Source: Crossiella sp. S99.2
Lineage (GTDB): Bacteria > Actinomycetota > Actinomycetes > Mycobacteriales > Pseudonocardiaceae
DNA length: 64,000 nt
Reading direction: 5' to 3'
Assembly (NCBI RefSeq): GCF_023094165.1
Contig: NZ_JALMDK010000012.1
Span: 1-64,000 of the forward strand
Positions 24,888-35,232 of the stretch are shown in pieces. The number at the start of each line of letters is the position of its first letter. The first letter of the stretch is position 1. Position numbers and translations under genes: made by a program. Below the pieces are notes generated by a model. That model was not told where the DNA came from. It ran no database searches and saw only the letters and a program-made list of their open reading frames with translations.

Positions 24888-26581
24888 TGATCGACATCGC
24901 GGCAGTGCTGCCCACCAACAAGCCGGGCCCGCTGCCCGACGGCGGACTTCGAGTGGTCGCCCTCGGCGGCATCGGCGAAGTCGGCCGCAACATGACCGTC
25001 TTCGAGCACGCGGGGCGGATGCTCGTCGTGGACTGCGGCGTGCTCTTCCCCGAGGACGACGCGCCCGGCGTGGACCTGATCCTGCCGGACTTCCGCGCGC
25101 TGGAATCCCGGCTGGACGACATCGACGCGCTGGTGCTCACCCACGGGCACGAGGACCACATCGGCGCGGTGCCGTTCCTGCTGCGGTTGCGGCCGGACCT
25201 GCCGGTGGTCGGCTCCCGGTTCACCCTCGCGCTGCTGGCCGCCAAGTGCAAGGAGCACCGGCAGAACCCGGTGCTGATCGAGGTGGTGGAGGGCGAGCAC
25301 CGCAGCTTCGGACCGTTCGAGCTGCAGTTCCTCGCGGTCAACCACTCCATCCCGGACGCGCTCGCGGTGGCCATCCGCACCGAGGCCGGGCTGGTCTTGC
25401 ACACCGGCGACATCAAGCTGGACCAGCTCCCGCTGGACGGCAGGCTCACCGACCTGGCCGGTTTCCACCGGCTCGGCGACGAGGGCGTGGACCTGTTCCT
25501 GGTCGACTCGACCAACGCCGAGGTGCCCGGATTCGTCACCCCGGAACGCCAGATCGGGCCGGTGCTCGACGGGGTGATCGGCAAGGCCAAGCAGCGGGTC
25601 ATCGTGGCCTGTTTCGCCAGCCACGTGCACCGGGTGCAGCAGGTGCTGGACGTGGCCGCCACGCACGGGCGCCGGGTGACCTTCGTCGGCCGCTCGATGG
25701 TCCGCAACATGGGCATCGCCGCCGACCTGGGCCTGCTCACCGTGCCGGAGGGGCTGCTGGCGGACCTGGACGAGGCCATGCAGCTGCCCGAGGACCAGGT
25801 GGTGTTCGTCTCCACCGGGTCGCAGGGCGAGCCGCTGTCCGCGCTGTCCCGGATGGCCCGCGGCGAGCACCGGCAGATCAGCATCCGCGCCGGGGACATG
25901 GTCGTGCTGGCCAGCTCGCTCATCCCCGGCAACGAGACCGCGGTGTTCGGCGTGGTCAACGGCCTGGTCCGGCTCGGTGCGCAGGTCGTGCACCAGGGCA
26001 CGGCCAAGGTGCACGTCTCCGGCCACGCCTCCGCCGGCGAGCTGCTGTACCTGTACAACGCGGTCCGGCCGAGCAACGTCATGCCGGTGCACGGCGAGTG
26101 GCGGCACCTGCGCGCCAACGCCGAACTGGCCACGCTGACCGGGGTGCCCCCGGAGCGGGTGGTCATCGCCGAGGACGGTGTGGTCGTGGACCTCATCGAC
26201 GGCGCGGCGAGCATCGTCGGACGGGTCGAGGTCGGGCACGTCTACGTGGACGGTCTCTCCGTCGGCGACGTCGGCGAGTCCACCCTGTCCGACCGGCTGG
26301 TACTCGGTGAGGGCGGGTTCATCGCGATCGTCGTCGCCGTCGAGTCCGCCACCGGCCGGGCGGTCACCCCGCCGACGGTGTCCGGGCGCGGCTTCTCCGA
26401 TGACCCGAAGGCACTGGACCAGGTGGTCCCGCTGGTGGAGATGGAACTGGCGCGCACCGAGGCGGAGAACATCACCGACCCGCACCGCATCGCCCAGTCG
26501 GTGCGCCGCGTGGTCGGCCGGTGGGTCGCCGAGACCTATCGTCGTCGTCCGATGATCGTGCCCACCGTCATCCCGGTCTGA
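24887..26581 (+). CDS. rnj: Ribonuclease J
   Basis: A 564-residue metallo-beta-lactamase/beta-CASP ribonuclease with 5'-exonuclease and endonuclease activity in mRNA decay and rRNA processing. The zinc motif HxHxDH is present as LTHGHEDHIGA (residue ~85); other hallmarks are VDCGVLFPEDD, HTGDIKLDQ, VSTGSQGEP and the C-terminal VHGEWRHLRANAELA. GTG 24887 overlaps the dapA stop by one base, so the two are coupled. A strong terminator lies 45 bases beyond the stop. Confidence 0.96.
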   Translation: MIDIAAVLPTNKPGPLPDGGLRVVALGGIGEVGRNMTVFEHAGRMLVVDCGVLFPEDDAPGVDLILPDFRALESRLDDIDALVLTHGHEDHIGAVPFLLRLRPDLPVVGSRFTLALLAAKCKEHRQNPVLIEVVEGEHRSFGPFELQFLAVNHSIPDALAVAIRTEAGLVLHTGDIKLDQLPLDGRLTDLAGFHRLGDEGVDLFLVDSTNAEVPGFVTPERQIGPVLDGVIGKAKQRVIVACFASHVHRVQQVLDVAATHGRRVTFVGRSMVRNMGIAADLGLLTVPEGLLADLDEAMQLPEDQVVFVSTGSQGEPLSALSRMARGEHRQISIRAGDMVVLASSLIPGNETAVFGVVNGLVRLGAQVVHQGTAKVHVSGHASAGELLYLYNAVRPSNVMPVHGEWRHLRANAELATLTGVPPERVVIAEDGVVVDLIDGAASIVGRVEVGHVYVDGLSVGDVGESTLSDRLVLGEGGFIAIVVAVESATGRAVTPPTVSGRGFSDDPKALDQVVPLVEMELARTEAENITDPHRIAQSVRRVVGRWVAETYRRRPMIVPTVIPV

Positions 26582-26625
26582 GCGACGGCGGACCGGCGTC
26601 TGGCTGGGACCGCCGCATGACGTTC

Positions 26626-26661
26626 GTTGAGGGCCGCTGGGATCCACCAGCGGCCCTCAAC
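26626..26661 (+). terminator. Hairpin terminator after rnj
   Basis: Perfect 15-base arms (26626-26640 and 26647-26661) with a 6-base loop, placed between rnj and the converging acyltransferase gene. Confidence 0.85.
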
Positions 26662-26675
26662 GCGCTGAGCGGGCG

Positions 26676-26707
26676 GTGCGAACGGTTCTCCAGGTAACCC
26701 GTTTTCC
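26676..26707. repeat. Dispersed palindromic element, copy 2
   Basis: Core GGTTCTCCAGGTAACC at 26684-26699, identical to the core at 17975-17990, with CGAAC and CGTTTTCC flanks. It lies between the converging rnj and acyltransferase genes. Confidence 0.7.
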
Positions 26708-26810
26708 GGGTGCTGCGACCGAATCCACAGCGCACACCGGCCGCACTCCGGGGACGGAGGGCGGCCGGGCGCGTGATTGTGGTCAGCGGGTGTCGGTCAG
26801 CGCAGGTGGG

Positions 26811-27641
26811 TCAGAGCTGGTCCGGGGTCCACGGGCTGCGGGACTCGGTGGGCCGGGTCGCGTCGTGGAACTTCAGCTTGTCCAGCTCGCCGGGGCGGAT
26901 GCCGATCATGCCCTTGGCGATCTCGCGCATGATCCGGTCCCTGGCGCGGGCGGCGTCGCCCGGCTTGGCCGGGGACAGGTCCGACAGGTCCGGTGGGGCG
27001 CCGAAGTGCACGCGGAAGGTCGGGCGGTTCTTCACCGCGCGGAACCAGGACATCATCAGCGGCTTGAAGTCCGTCCAGCCGCTGACCACCAACGTGCCCC
27101 AGATCACCGCCTCGTGCGCGCCGAACTGGCTCACCGGCACCACCGGCACGCCGGCGGCGAGCGCGATCCGGGCCGCGCCGGTCTTGCCGCGTTCCGGCCA
27201 CAGGCCGGGGTCGCGGGTGACCCGGCCCTCGGGGTAGATGAGCAGCGAATGGCCGTCGCCGAGTGCCTGGACCGCGCTGTCCATGGCCTGGGTGACCGTG
27301 CGCTTGCCGCGGTCCACCCGGACATGTCCGCAGCGCCGCCACACCCAGCCGGCGATCGGGGCGTCGAAGATGCCGCCGGTGGACATCAGCGACGGCGCGA
27401 GCCCGGCCTTGTGACAGGCCGCGACCAGCACGAAGCCGTCGAAGACGCCGATGTGATTGGAGGCCAGCAACACCGGGCGTCCGCGCAGCTCAGCCGGGAC
27501 TTCCCCGGTGACCACGAGTTTTCCGGTGAGGGCGACGAGGGCGCGATCCGCGGCCATCAAGGCCCGCCAGAGCCTGGAGGACCGACGGGCCGGAGCCGAC
27601 CGGCGTGTCGGCTCGTCTGGAACCGAATGCAGAGCAACCAT
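26811..27641 (-). CDS. 1-acyl-sn-glycerol-3-phosphate acyltransferase (PlsC-like)
   Basis: A 276-residue membrane-associated acyltransferase for phospholipid synthesis. The NHxxxxD catalytic motif is NHIGVFD (residue ~62), followed by GHVRVDRGKRT and the YPEGRVTRD block (an EGxR variant of EGTR). The C-terminus is soluble. ATG 27641 is preferred over an upstream in-frame start because the added residues are not family-like. Divergent from ftsK. Confidence 0.88.
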   Translation of the reverse strand: MVALHSVPDEPTRRSAPARRSSRLWRALMAADRALVALTGKLVVTGEVPAELRGRPVLLASNHIGVFDGFVLVAACHKAGLAPSLMSTGGIFDAPIAGWVWRRCGHVRVDRGKRTVTQAMDSAVQALGDGHSLLIYPEGRVTRDPGLWPERGKTGAARIALAAGVPVVPVSQFGAHEAVIWGTLVVSGWTDFKPLMMSWFRAVKNRPTFRVHFGAPPDLSDLSPAKPGDAARARDRIMREIAKGMIGIRPGELDKLKFHDATRPTESRSPWTPDQL

Positions 27642-27714
27642 GACAGGTGCAGCATCGCATGCCGCCCAACCTCGCGACCCCACCACTTCCTAATTCGTCA
27701 TGACTGAGGCTCCT

Positions 27715-27738
27715 GTGACGGGAGTGACGACTGTGACG
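27715..27738. repeat. Three GTGACG units at 9-base spacing upstream of ftsK
   Basis: GTGACG starts at 27715, 27724 and 27733. The last overlaps the proposed -35 element of ftsK. May be a regulator site or chance. Confidence 0.45.
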
Positions 27739-27767
27739 GAAGGGGCGAGCCGACTACCGTGTGGAGC

Positions 27768-30251
<2,484 letters not shown>

Positions 30252-30277
30252 CCCCACCGGAGGAGAACCCCGGACGA

Positions 30278-30330
30278 GACGAGAACGGACCCGGACCGCG
30301 CAGGGAATGCGGCCCGGGTCTGTTCTCGTC
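30278..30330 (+). terminator. Hairpin terminator after ftsK
   Basis: Two 22-base arms (30278-30299 and 30309-30330) with two mismatched pairs and a 9-base loop, directly after the ftsK stop; it can serve the converging phospholipase gene too. Confidence 0.83.
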
Positions 30331-30358
30331 AGCGGTTCAGCTCAGCGTTGTGCGGGGC

Positions 30359-30802
30359 TCACGTGCCCCAGCGGCGGACGGCCGCGTAGTACAGGTCGGC
30401 GATGCGGTTGCAGGCCCAGTTGCCCTTGCAGATGCCGTAGAGGTCGGACTTGAACTTGTTGTCCACCCGCGCCTTCGCGTCGGCGTTCCAGCGGCCCTGC
30501 TTCTTGAAATTCCGGTAGCCGAAGTCGTGCCGGTGGCAGGCCGGGGTGAAGTTGAAGCCGACCGGCTTGTCCGGCGACCACGAACAGGCGTCCGAGGACC
30601 AGTCGAGCTGGCCGTTGTACGGCCGCTGGTTGCGGATCGTGGAGAACTCGCCGAGCGACTTGCTGAACATGTAGCTGTCGGTGACCGCCCTGATGTCGAC
30701 GGCCTGGGCCACACCCGACCCGGCGAGCAGGCCGAAGGTGGCGGCGATCGCGACCAGTGCGCTGGTGAGAACCTTGCGGATCCCGGCAGGGGAATTGTTC
30801 AC
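30359..30802 (-). CDS. Secreted prokaryotic phospholipase A2
   Basis: A 147-residue exported enzyme: signal peptide of about 34 residues (cut after AQA), then a mature PLA2 of ~110 residues. The catalytic His-Asp pair is in CHRHDFGYRN; other cysteines (DACSW, GICKGNWAC) form the two disulfides typical of the Streptomyces-type PLA2 family. It hydrolyses sn-2 acyl chains of phospholipids, probably with calcium. The GTG start has GGGG about 7 bases upstream. It lies between the converging ftsK and argA on the same strand as argA. Confidence 0.93.
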   Translation of the reverse strand: MNNSPAGIRKVLTSALVAIAATFGLLAGSGVAQAVDIRAVTDSYMFSKSLGEFSTIRNQRPYNGQLDWSSDACSWSPDKPVGFNFTPACHRHDFGYRNFKKQGRWNADAKARVDNKFKSDLYGICKGNWACNRIADLYYAAVRRWGT

Positions 30803-30942
30803 GGTGAACCCCAGTTCTGTGGTGTGAACTACACGTGAGGTTCCTACCGGGCGGTAGCGGCCGCTGGCTGCACTCCGTTCGAAGATTGAGTGAAGGCTTG
30901 ACTACGTTGTGACCTGGCTCACTTCATGATCACCTTCGCTGA

Positions 30943-31446
30943 TCACAGCTCCAGCAGCATGCGGGTGTTGCCCAGGGTGTTGGGCTTGACGTAGGGCAGG
31001 TCGAGGAACTCGGCCACACCGGCGTCCGGGGAACGCCGGATCTCCTCGTAGATCTCCGCGGTCACCGGAGTGCCCTGGATCTCGACGAAGCCGTGCCGCT
31101 GGAAGAAGTGCGCCTCGAAGGTCAGCACGAAGATCCGCATCAGCCCCAGCTGGTTGGCCACGTCCACCAGCTGGCGCACGATCGCGCCACCGACACCCTT
31201 GCCGCGGGCGCTGGGATCCACCGCCACCGTGCGGATCTCGGCCAGGTCCTCCCACAGCACGTGCAGGGCGCCGCAGCCCACGAGCGATCCCTCCAGCTCT
31301 GCGACCCAGAACTCCTGCACCGACTCATACAGGGTCACCAGGTCCTTCTCGAGCAGGATGTCCTTGCTCGCGTACAGGTCCACGAGGGCCTTCATGGACC
31401 GCACGTCCCGCGTCCGCGCGCGGCGCACGGTGATCGCGTCACTCAC
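30943..31446 (-). CDS. argA: N-acetylglutamate synthase-like GNAT (ArgA, actinobacterial short form)
   Basis: A 167-residue GNAT protein resembling Rv2747, a single-domain L-glutamate N-acetyltransferase that starts arginine synthesis in mycobacteria. The acetyl-CoA loop is VAVDPSARGKGVGGAIVRQL (residue ~76); conserved segments are EAHFFQRHGF and YVKPNTLGNTRMLLEL. The position next to ftsK and pgsA supports the assignment. GTG 31446 has no clear ribosome-binding site, and AACGTA on the plus strand (TACGTT here) lies 8 bases upstream, again leaderless-like. A general GNAT role cannot be excluded. Confidence 0.85.
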   Translation of the reverse strand: MSDAITVRRARTRDVRSMKALVDLYASKDILLEKDLVTLYESVQEFWVAELEGSLVGCGALHVLWEDLAEIRTVAVDPSARGKGVGGAIVRQLVDVANQLGLMRIFVLTFEAHFFQRHGFVEIQGTPVTAEIYEEIRRSPDAGVAEFLDLPYVKPNTLGNTRMLLEL

Positions 31447-31839
31447 GACAGATCAACGTAATCGCTTCGGCACGGAAAGGCTCCGTTCCGTTCCCCTCAA
31501 GTCTTCTTCCTCTCACTACTTTGCTTTCCGCGCCGCCCCGCGCTTCACCCTCGACGGTAGGTCCGGGGCAGGTCCGGGCCAACTCGGAGATCAACAACGC
31601 CGATCGGGCGGTGACCGCGCGCGACTAGGTAAGGCGCGGCTACTTCTTCCGCTCGGCCGGAGCCGGGGGCGCGCGGCGGAACCGGACACCCAGGTTCAGC
31701 CGGACCGGTGGTGTTCGCCGGTTTCGCCACCCGATCGAGGCAACCTCGGCACCGGCTCGAACTCCGGCCCCGCCGCCCGCGCCGCCGCGGGGTGACGCCG
31801 TGGAATTGATCATGGTGGACGACGGTTACCCTGATCGAC
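31447..31839. other. Intergenic region between argA and rimO
   Basis: About 390 bases between divergent genes. It includes a T/C-rich patch near 31490-31530 that is unusual for this GC content and a possible small frame at 31640-31813. Near rimO, TACCCT at 31827-31832 is a plausible -10 element. Confidence 0.6.
31640..31813 (-). CDS. Possible small protein (57 residues), unrecognised
   Basis: A short frame from ATG 31813 to TAG 31640, opposite the region ahead of rimO. It is Gly/Ala-rich at the start and ends in an Arg/Pro/Lys-rich tail (RLNLGVRFRRAPPAPAERKK). No family is recognised and the ribosome-binding site is weak. It may be a chance frame in high-GC DNA; I list it because it fills most of the argA-rimO gap and has a distinctly basic, codon-like tail. 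Confidence 0.25.
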   Translation of the reverse strand: MINSTASPRGGAGGGAGVRAGAEVASIGWRNRRTPPVRLNLGVRFRRAPPAPAERKK

Positions 31840-33285
31840 GTGTCTTCACCGTCCACCTCCCGCCGGGTCGCGTTGCTCACCCTCGGCTGCGCGCGCAACG
31901 AAGTCGACTCCGAGGAACTCGCCGGCCGGCTGACCTCCGGCGGCTGGGACCTGGTCGACACCGGCGCCGAGGCCGACGGCGGGGCCGAGGACGCCGACGT
32001 GATCGTGGTGAACACCTGCGGTTTCGTCGAGGGCGCCAAGAAGGACTCCATCGACATGCTGCTGGCCGCCTCCGACACCGGGGCCAAGGTCGTGGCGGTG
32101 GGCTGCTTCGCCGAGCGCTACGGCAAGGAGCTGGCCGACCAGCTGCCCGAGGCCAGCGCGGTGCTCGGCTTCGACCACTACCCGGACCTGGCCGCGCGGC
32201 TGGACGACGTGGTCGCCGGGCGCAGCGTCGAATCGCACACCCCGGTGGACCGGCGCACGCTGCTGCCGATCACCCCCGTGCAGCGCCCGCAGGCCGCGGA
32301 CAACCTGTCCGTGCCCGGCCACGGCTGGCTGCCCACCAACGTGCAGCGCCGCCGCCTGGACAACGCCCCGGTGGCCGCGCTCAAGATCGCCTCCGGCTGT
32401 GACCGGCGCTGCACCTTCTGCGCCATCCCGTCCTTCCGCGGCGCCTTCGTCTCTCGCACCGCCGAGGAGATCCTGGGCGAGGCCGCCTGGCTGGCCCAGC
32501 ACGGCGCCCGCGAGGTCTTCCTGGTCAGTGAGAACTCCACCTCCTACGGCAAGGACCTCGGCGACGTGCGCGCGCTGGAGGCGCTGCTGCCGAGGCTGGC
32601 CGCGGTGCCCGGCATCGACCGGGTGCGGGTGTCCTACCTGCAGCCCGCCGAGACCCGGCCCGGCCTGGTCAAGGCCATCGCCACCACCCCGGGGGTGGCC
32701 GACTACTTCGACCTCTCCTTCCAGCACTCCAGCGAGTCCGTGCTGCGCCGGATGCGCCGCTTCGGCAGCACCGAGTCCTTCCTCGACCTGGTCAAGCAGA
32801 TCCGCGCGCTGTCCCCGAGCGCGGGCATCCGCACCAACGTCATCGTCGGTTTCCCCGGCGAGACCGAGGCGGACCTGGCCGAGCTGGAGCGCTTCCTCAC
32901 CGAGGCGCAGCTGGACGCGGTCGGCGTGTTCGGCTACTCCGACGAGGACGGCACCGAGGCCGAGAACCTGCCCGGCAAGGTCGACCCGGACGTGGTCGGC
33001 GAGCGGGTGCACCGGGTCTCCCAGCTGGTCGACGAGCTGATCGCGCAGCGCGCGGAGGACCGGGTCGGCGACGAGGTCGTGGTGCTCATCGAGCACGAGG
33101 AGACCGAGGAGATGCACTGCTCCGGCCGGGCCGCGCACCAGGCGCCGGAGGTCGACGGCGAGTGCGTGGTGCACGAACCCGAGGGGCTCAGGATCGGCGA
33201 CCTGGTGCGGTGCCGGGTCATCGCGGCCGAGGGGGTGGACCTGGTGGTCGAGCAGATCGAGGTCCTGCCGCGGAGCGGGACGTGA
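31840..33285 (+). CDS. rimO: Ribosomal protein S12 methylthiotransferase RimO
   Basis: A 481-residue radical-SAM enzyme that methylthiolates an aspartate of ribosomal protein S12. N-terminal UPF0004 domain has cysteines in LGCARNEVD, VNTCGFVE and VGCFAERYG for the second Fe-S cluster; the radical SAM motif is CDRRCTFC (residues 187-194); a TRAM domain closes the protein (HEETEEMHCSGRAAHQAPEV). TACCCT lies 7 bases before GTG, suggesting leaderless transcription. The stop overlaps the pgsA GTG. Confidence 0.95.
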   Translation: MSSPSTSRRVALLTLGCARNEVDSEELAGRLTSGGWDLVDTGAEADGGAEDADVIVVNTCGFVEGAKKDSIDMLLAASDTGAKVVAVGCFAERYGKELADQLPEASAVLGFDHYPDLAARLDDVVAGRSVESHTPVDRRTLLPITPVQRPQAADNLSVPGHGWLPTNVQRRRLDNAPVAALKIASGCDRRCTFCAIPSFRGAFVSRTAEEILGEAAWLAQHGAREVFLVSENSTSYGKDLGDVRALEALLPRLAAVPGIDRVRVSYLQPAETRPGLVKAIATTPGVADYFDLSFQHSSESVLRRMRRFGSTESFLDLVKQIRALSPSAGIRTNVIVGFPGETEADLAELERFLTEAQLDAVGVFGYSDEDGTEAENLPGKVDPDVVGERVHRVSQLVDELIAQRAEDRVGDEVVVLIEHEETEEMHCSGRAAHQAPEVDGECVVHEPEGLRIGDLVRCRVIAAEGVDLVVEQIEVLPRSGT

Positions 33286-33890
33286 GCTCTGCCGGTCAGG
33301 AAGCTGACCGTGGGGACCACCTGGCGGACCGGGCACTGCCCGCCGTCCCGATCCTCAACATCGCCAACCTGCTGACCATCTCCCGGCTGGTGCTGGTCCC
33401 GGTGTTCGTGGTCGCCCTCTTCGCCGGGGGCGGGCACGAGGCGGGCTGGCGCTGGGTGGCCTGGGGGATCTTCGCGCTGGCCGCCATCACCGACCGCATC
33501 GACGGGGTGCTGGCCCGCAAGCACGGCCTGGTCACCGACTTCGGCAAGATCGCCGACCCGATCGCGGACAAGACGCTCACCGGCGCCGCGCTGATCGGGC
33601 TGAGCGTGCTCGGCGACCTGCCCTGGTGGGTCACCATCGTCATCCTGGCCAGGGAACTGGGCATCACCGTGCTGCGGTTCTGGGTGATCCGCTTCGGCGT
33701 CATCCCGGCCAGTCGCGGCGGCAAGGCCAAGACGCTGGCCCAGGTGGTGGCGATCGGGTTGTACGTGCTGCCGCTGCCGCCGGTGTTCGGGCCGCTGCTG
33801 TGGACCATGATGGGCCTGGCGCTGGTGCTGACCGTGGGCACCGCGGTCGACTACGTGGTGCAGGCGGTCCGGCTCCGGGCCGGTCGGTGA
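33282..33890 (+). CDS. pgsA: CDP-diacylglycerol-glycerol-3-phosphate 3-phosphatidyltransferase
   Basis: A 202-residue membrane enzyme of phospholipid synthesis with the CDP-alcohol phosphatidyltransferase motif D-x2-DG-x2-AR-x8-G-x3-D-x3-D, read in TDRIDGVLARKHGLVTDFG then KIADPIADK. About five to six hydrophobic helices. Similar to PgsA3 next to clgR in mycobacteria. GTG 33282 overlaps the rimO stop and its TGA overlaps the cinA GTG. Confidence 0.93.
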   Translation: MSSAGQEADRGDHLADRALPAVPILNIANLLTISRLVLVPVFVVALFAGGGHEAGWRWVAWGIFALAAITDRIDGVLARKHGLVTDFGKIADPIADKTLTGAALIGLSVLGDLPWWVTIVILARELGITVLRFWVIRFGVIPASRGGKAKTLAQVVAIGLYVLPLPPVFGPLLWTMMGLALVLTVGTAVDYVVQAVRLRAGR

Positions 33891-34378
33891 GCAGCGCCGA
33901 GGAACTGGCGTTTGCGCTGGTCGGCGCGTTGCGGGCACGCGGGCAGACCGTGGCCACCGCCGAATCGCTGACCGCGGGACTGGTCAGCGCGACCCTGGCC
34001 ACCGTGCCGGGCGCCAGCGCGGTGCTGCGCGGCGGGCTGGTGGTCTACGCCACCGATCTCAAGCACACCCTGGCCGGGGTCTCCTCGGGGCTGCTGGCCG
34101 CGCGCGGCGCGGTGCACCCCGAGGTGGCCGTCCAGCTGGCCGTGGGCGCCCGCGAGCGCTGTGCGGCGACCTGGGGGCTGGGGCTGACCGGTGTGGCCGG
34201 GCCGGACCCGCAGGACGGGGTCGAGCCGGGCATCGTGCACCTCGGACTGGCCGGTCCGGACGATGTGACGATGCGCACGCTCGCCCTGACCGGGGACCGG
34301 GCCGCGGTACGCGCGGGCGCTGTGCTGGGCGCCCTGGAGTTACTCCAGGATGCGCTCGGCCCCCTCGTCCGGGAATGA
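33887..34378 (+). CDS. CinA-family nicotinamide-nucleotide amidohydrolase (PncC-like)
   Basis: A 163-residue CinA C-terminal domain protein, lacking the N-terminal COG1058 domain. Motif TAESLTAGLVSATLATVPGAS (residue ~22) and GLTGVAGPDPQDGVEPG are the active-site region. PncC deamidates nicotinamide mononucleotide in NAD recycling. GTG start overlaps the pgsA stop. The gene sits in the rimO-pgsA-cinA chain just ahead of clgR, as in other actinobacteria. Confidence 0.92.
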   Translation: MSSAEELAFALVGALRARGQTVATAESLTAGLVSATLATVPGASAVLRGGLVVYATDLKHTLAGVSSGLLAARGAVHPEVAVQLAVGARERCAATWGLGLTGVAGPDPQDGVEPGIVHLGLAGPDDVTMRTLALTGDRAAVRAGAVLGALELLQDALGPLVRE

Positions 34379-34394
34379 TCGGGGCAGGAACTCC

Positions 34395-34411
34395 GTTCGC
34401 TCTTGGCGAAG
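34395..34411 (+). promoter_or_regulatory. ClgR-type operator
   Basis: GTTCGC (34395-34400), 5 bases, GCGAAG (34406-34411): half-sites around CGC-N5-GCG, the pattern bound by ClgR in Streptomyces and mycobacteria (recalled). It lies 79 bases upstream of the clgR start. Confidence 0.65.
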
Positions 34412-34489
34412 TATCCCTGTGATCGCCACTGAGCGACCGTCGCGCTCGGTACCGTGGGCTTCACGGGCCTGGCCGAAAGGAGGCACGCG

Positions 34490-34945
34490 ATGACCGTGCT
34501 GCTGCGTGAGGCGATCGGCGAGCGGTTGCGCCGTACCCGCACCGCCCAACGTCGGACGCTTCGCGAGGTGTCCCGGCTCGCGCGGGTGAGCCTCGGCTAC
34601 CTCTCCGAAGTGGAACGCGGGCGCAAGGAAGCGTCCAGCGAGCTGCTCGCCTCGATCTGCGAGGCACTCGACTTACCCCTGTCCGCCCTGCTGGGTGAGG
34701 TCGCCGCGGATGTCCGCCTCGGCGAGTTCACCGTGCCCGACACGGTGCCCGACACCGTCGAGGCCGCCACCCGCACGCCCAGCCGGGCGGGTGCCGGCGA
34801 GTCCGGCTTCGGTGGTGGTCGGCTGGTGGCCCCCGCCCTCGGCGAGGACCTGGCCGAGCTGCGGCTGCAACCGCTGCTGCGGCACCAGCTCAACAGCCCG
34901 ATCACCGGGCCGCACGCCGCGGCCGGGGTCGTGGTCGCGGCCTGA
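34490..34945 (+). CDS. clgR: Transcription regulator ClgR
   Basis: A 151-residue helix-turn-helix activator of clp protease and envelope-stress genes. The HTH is at about residues 9-65 (RTLREVSRLARVSLGYLSEVERGRKEASSELLASIC). The protein ends in VVVAA; in Streptomyces a C-terminal Ala-Ala exposes ClgR to Clp proteolysis. ATG 34490 follows AAAGGAGG with ~5-base spacing; a longer in-frame start upstream would include that site. A ClgR-type operator upstream suggests autoregulation, and a UUCG hairpin follows the stop. Confidence 0.93.
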   Translation: MTVLLREAIGERLRRTRTAQRRTLREVSRLARVSLGYLSEVERGRKEASSELLASICEALDLPLSALLGEVAADVRLGEFTVPDTVPDTVEAATRTPSRAGAGESGFGGGRLVAPALGEDLAELRLQPLLRHQLNSPITGPHAAAGVVVAA

Positions 34946-34963
34946 GAACGCCGTCCGAGTCAT

Positions 34964-34995
34964 CCGCCAGGCTGAGATTCGTCTCAGCCTGGCGG
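34964..34995 (+). terminator. UUCG-capped terminator after clgR
   Basis: Perfect 14-base arms (34964-34977, 34982-34995) capped by the stable TTCG tetraloop, followed by TCTCATTT. One of the best intrinsic terminators in the window. Confidence 0.88.
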
Positions 34996-35232
34996 TCTCA
35001 TTTGCGCTGAGTCGGACCGGCGCCCATTCGAACAAGGGTATAAAAGGCGTACGCCCCAGGTTCCGGGTCAGCTCCGGCGGACCCTTGACTTGATCAGGGA
35101 GGACCCTGACTTCCGCGGGGGTCAGTGGAACGGCGTGGCGGTACCTGACACGATGGGCACCAGCACTGGGTTGAGCGCCGGTCACCTCCTGTGTGTGGGG
35201 GACGGGTCGCACGGAGAAGGCAGGCGGAGGAG

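Noticed and set aside
24884..26647. Minus-strand frame opposite rnj
   Set aside because: Shadow of RNase J codon bias; repeats Asp/Gly/Val/His without fold.
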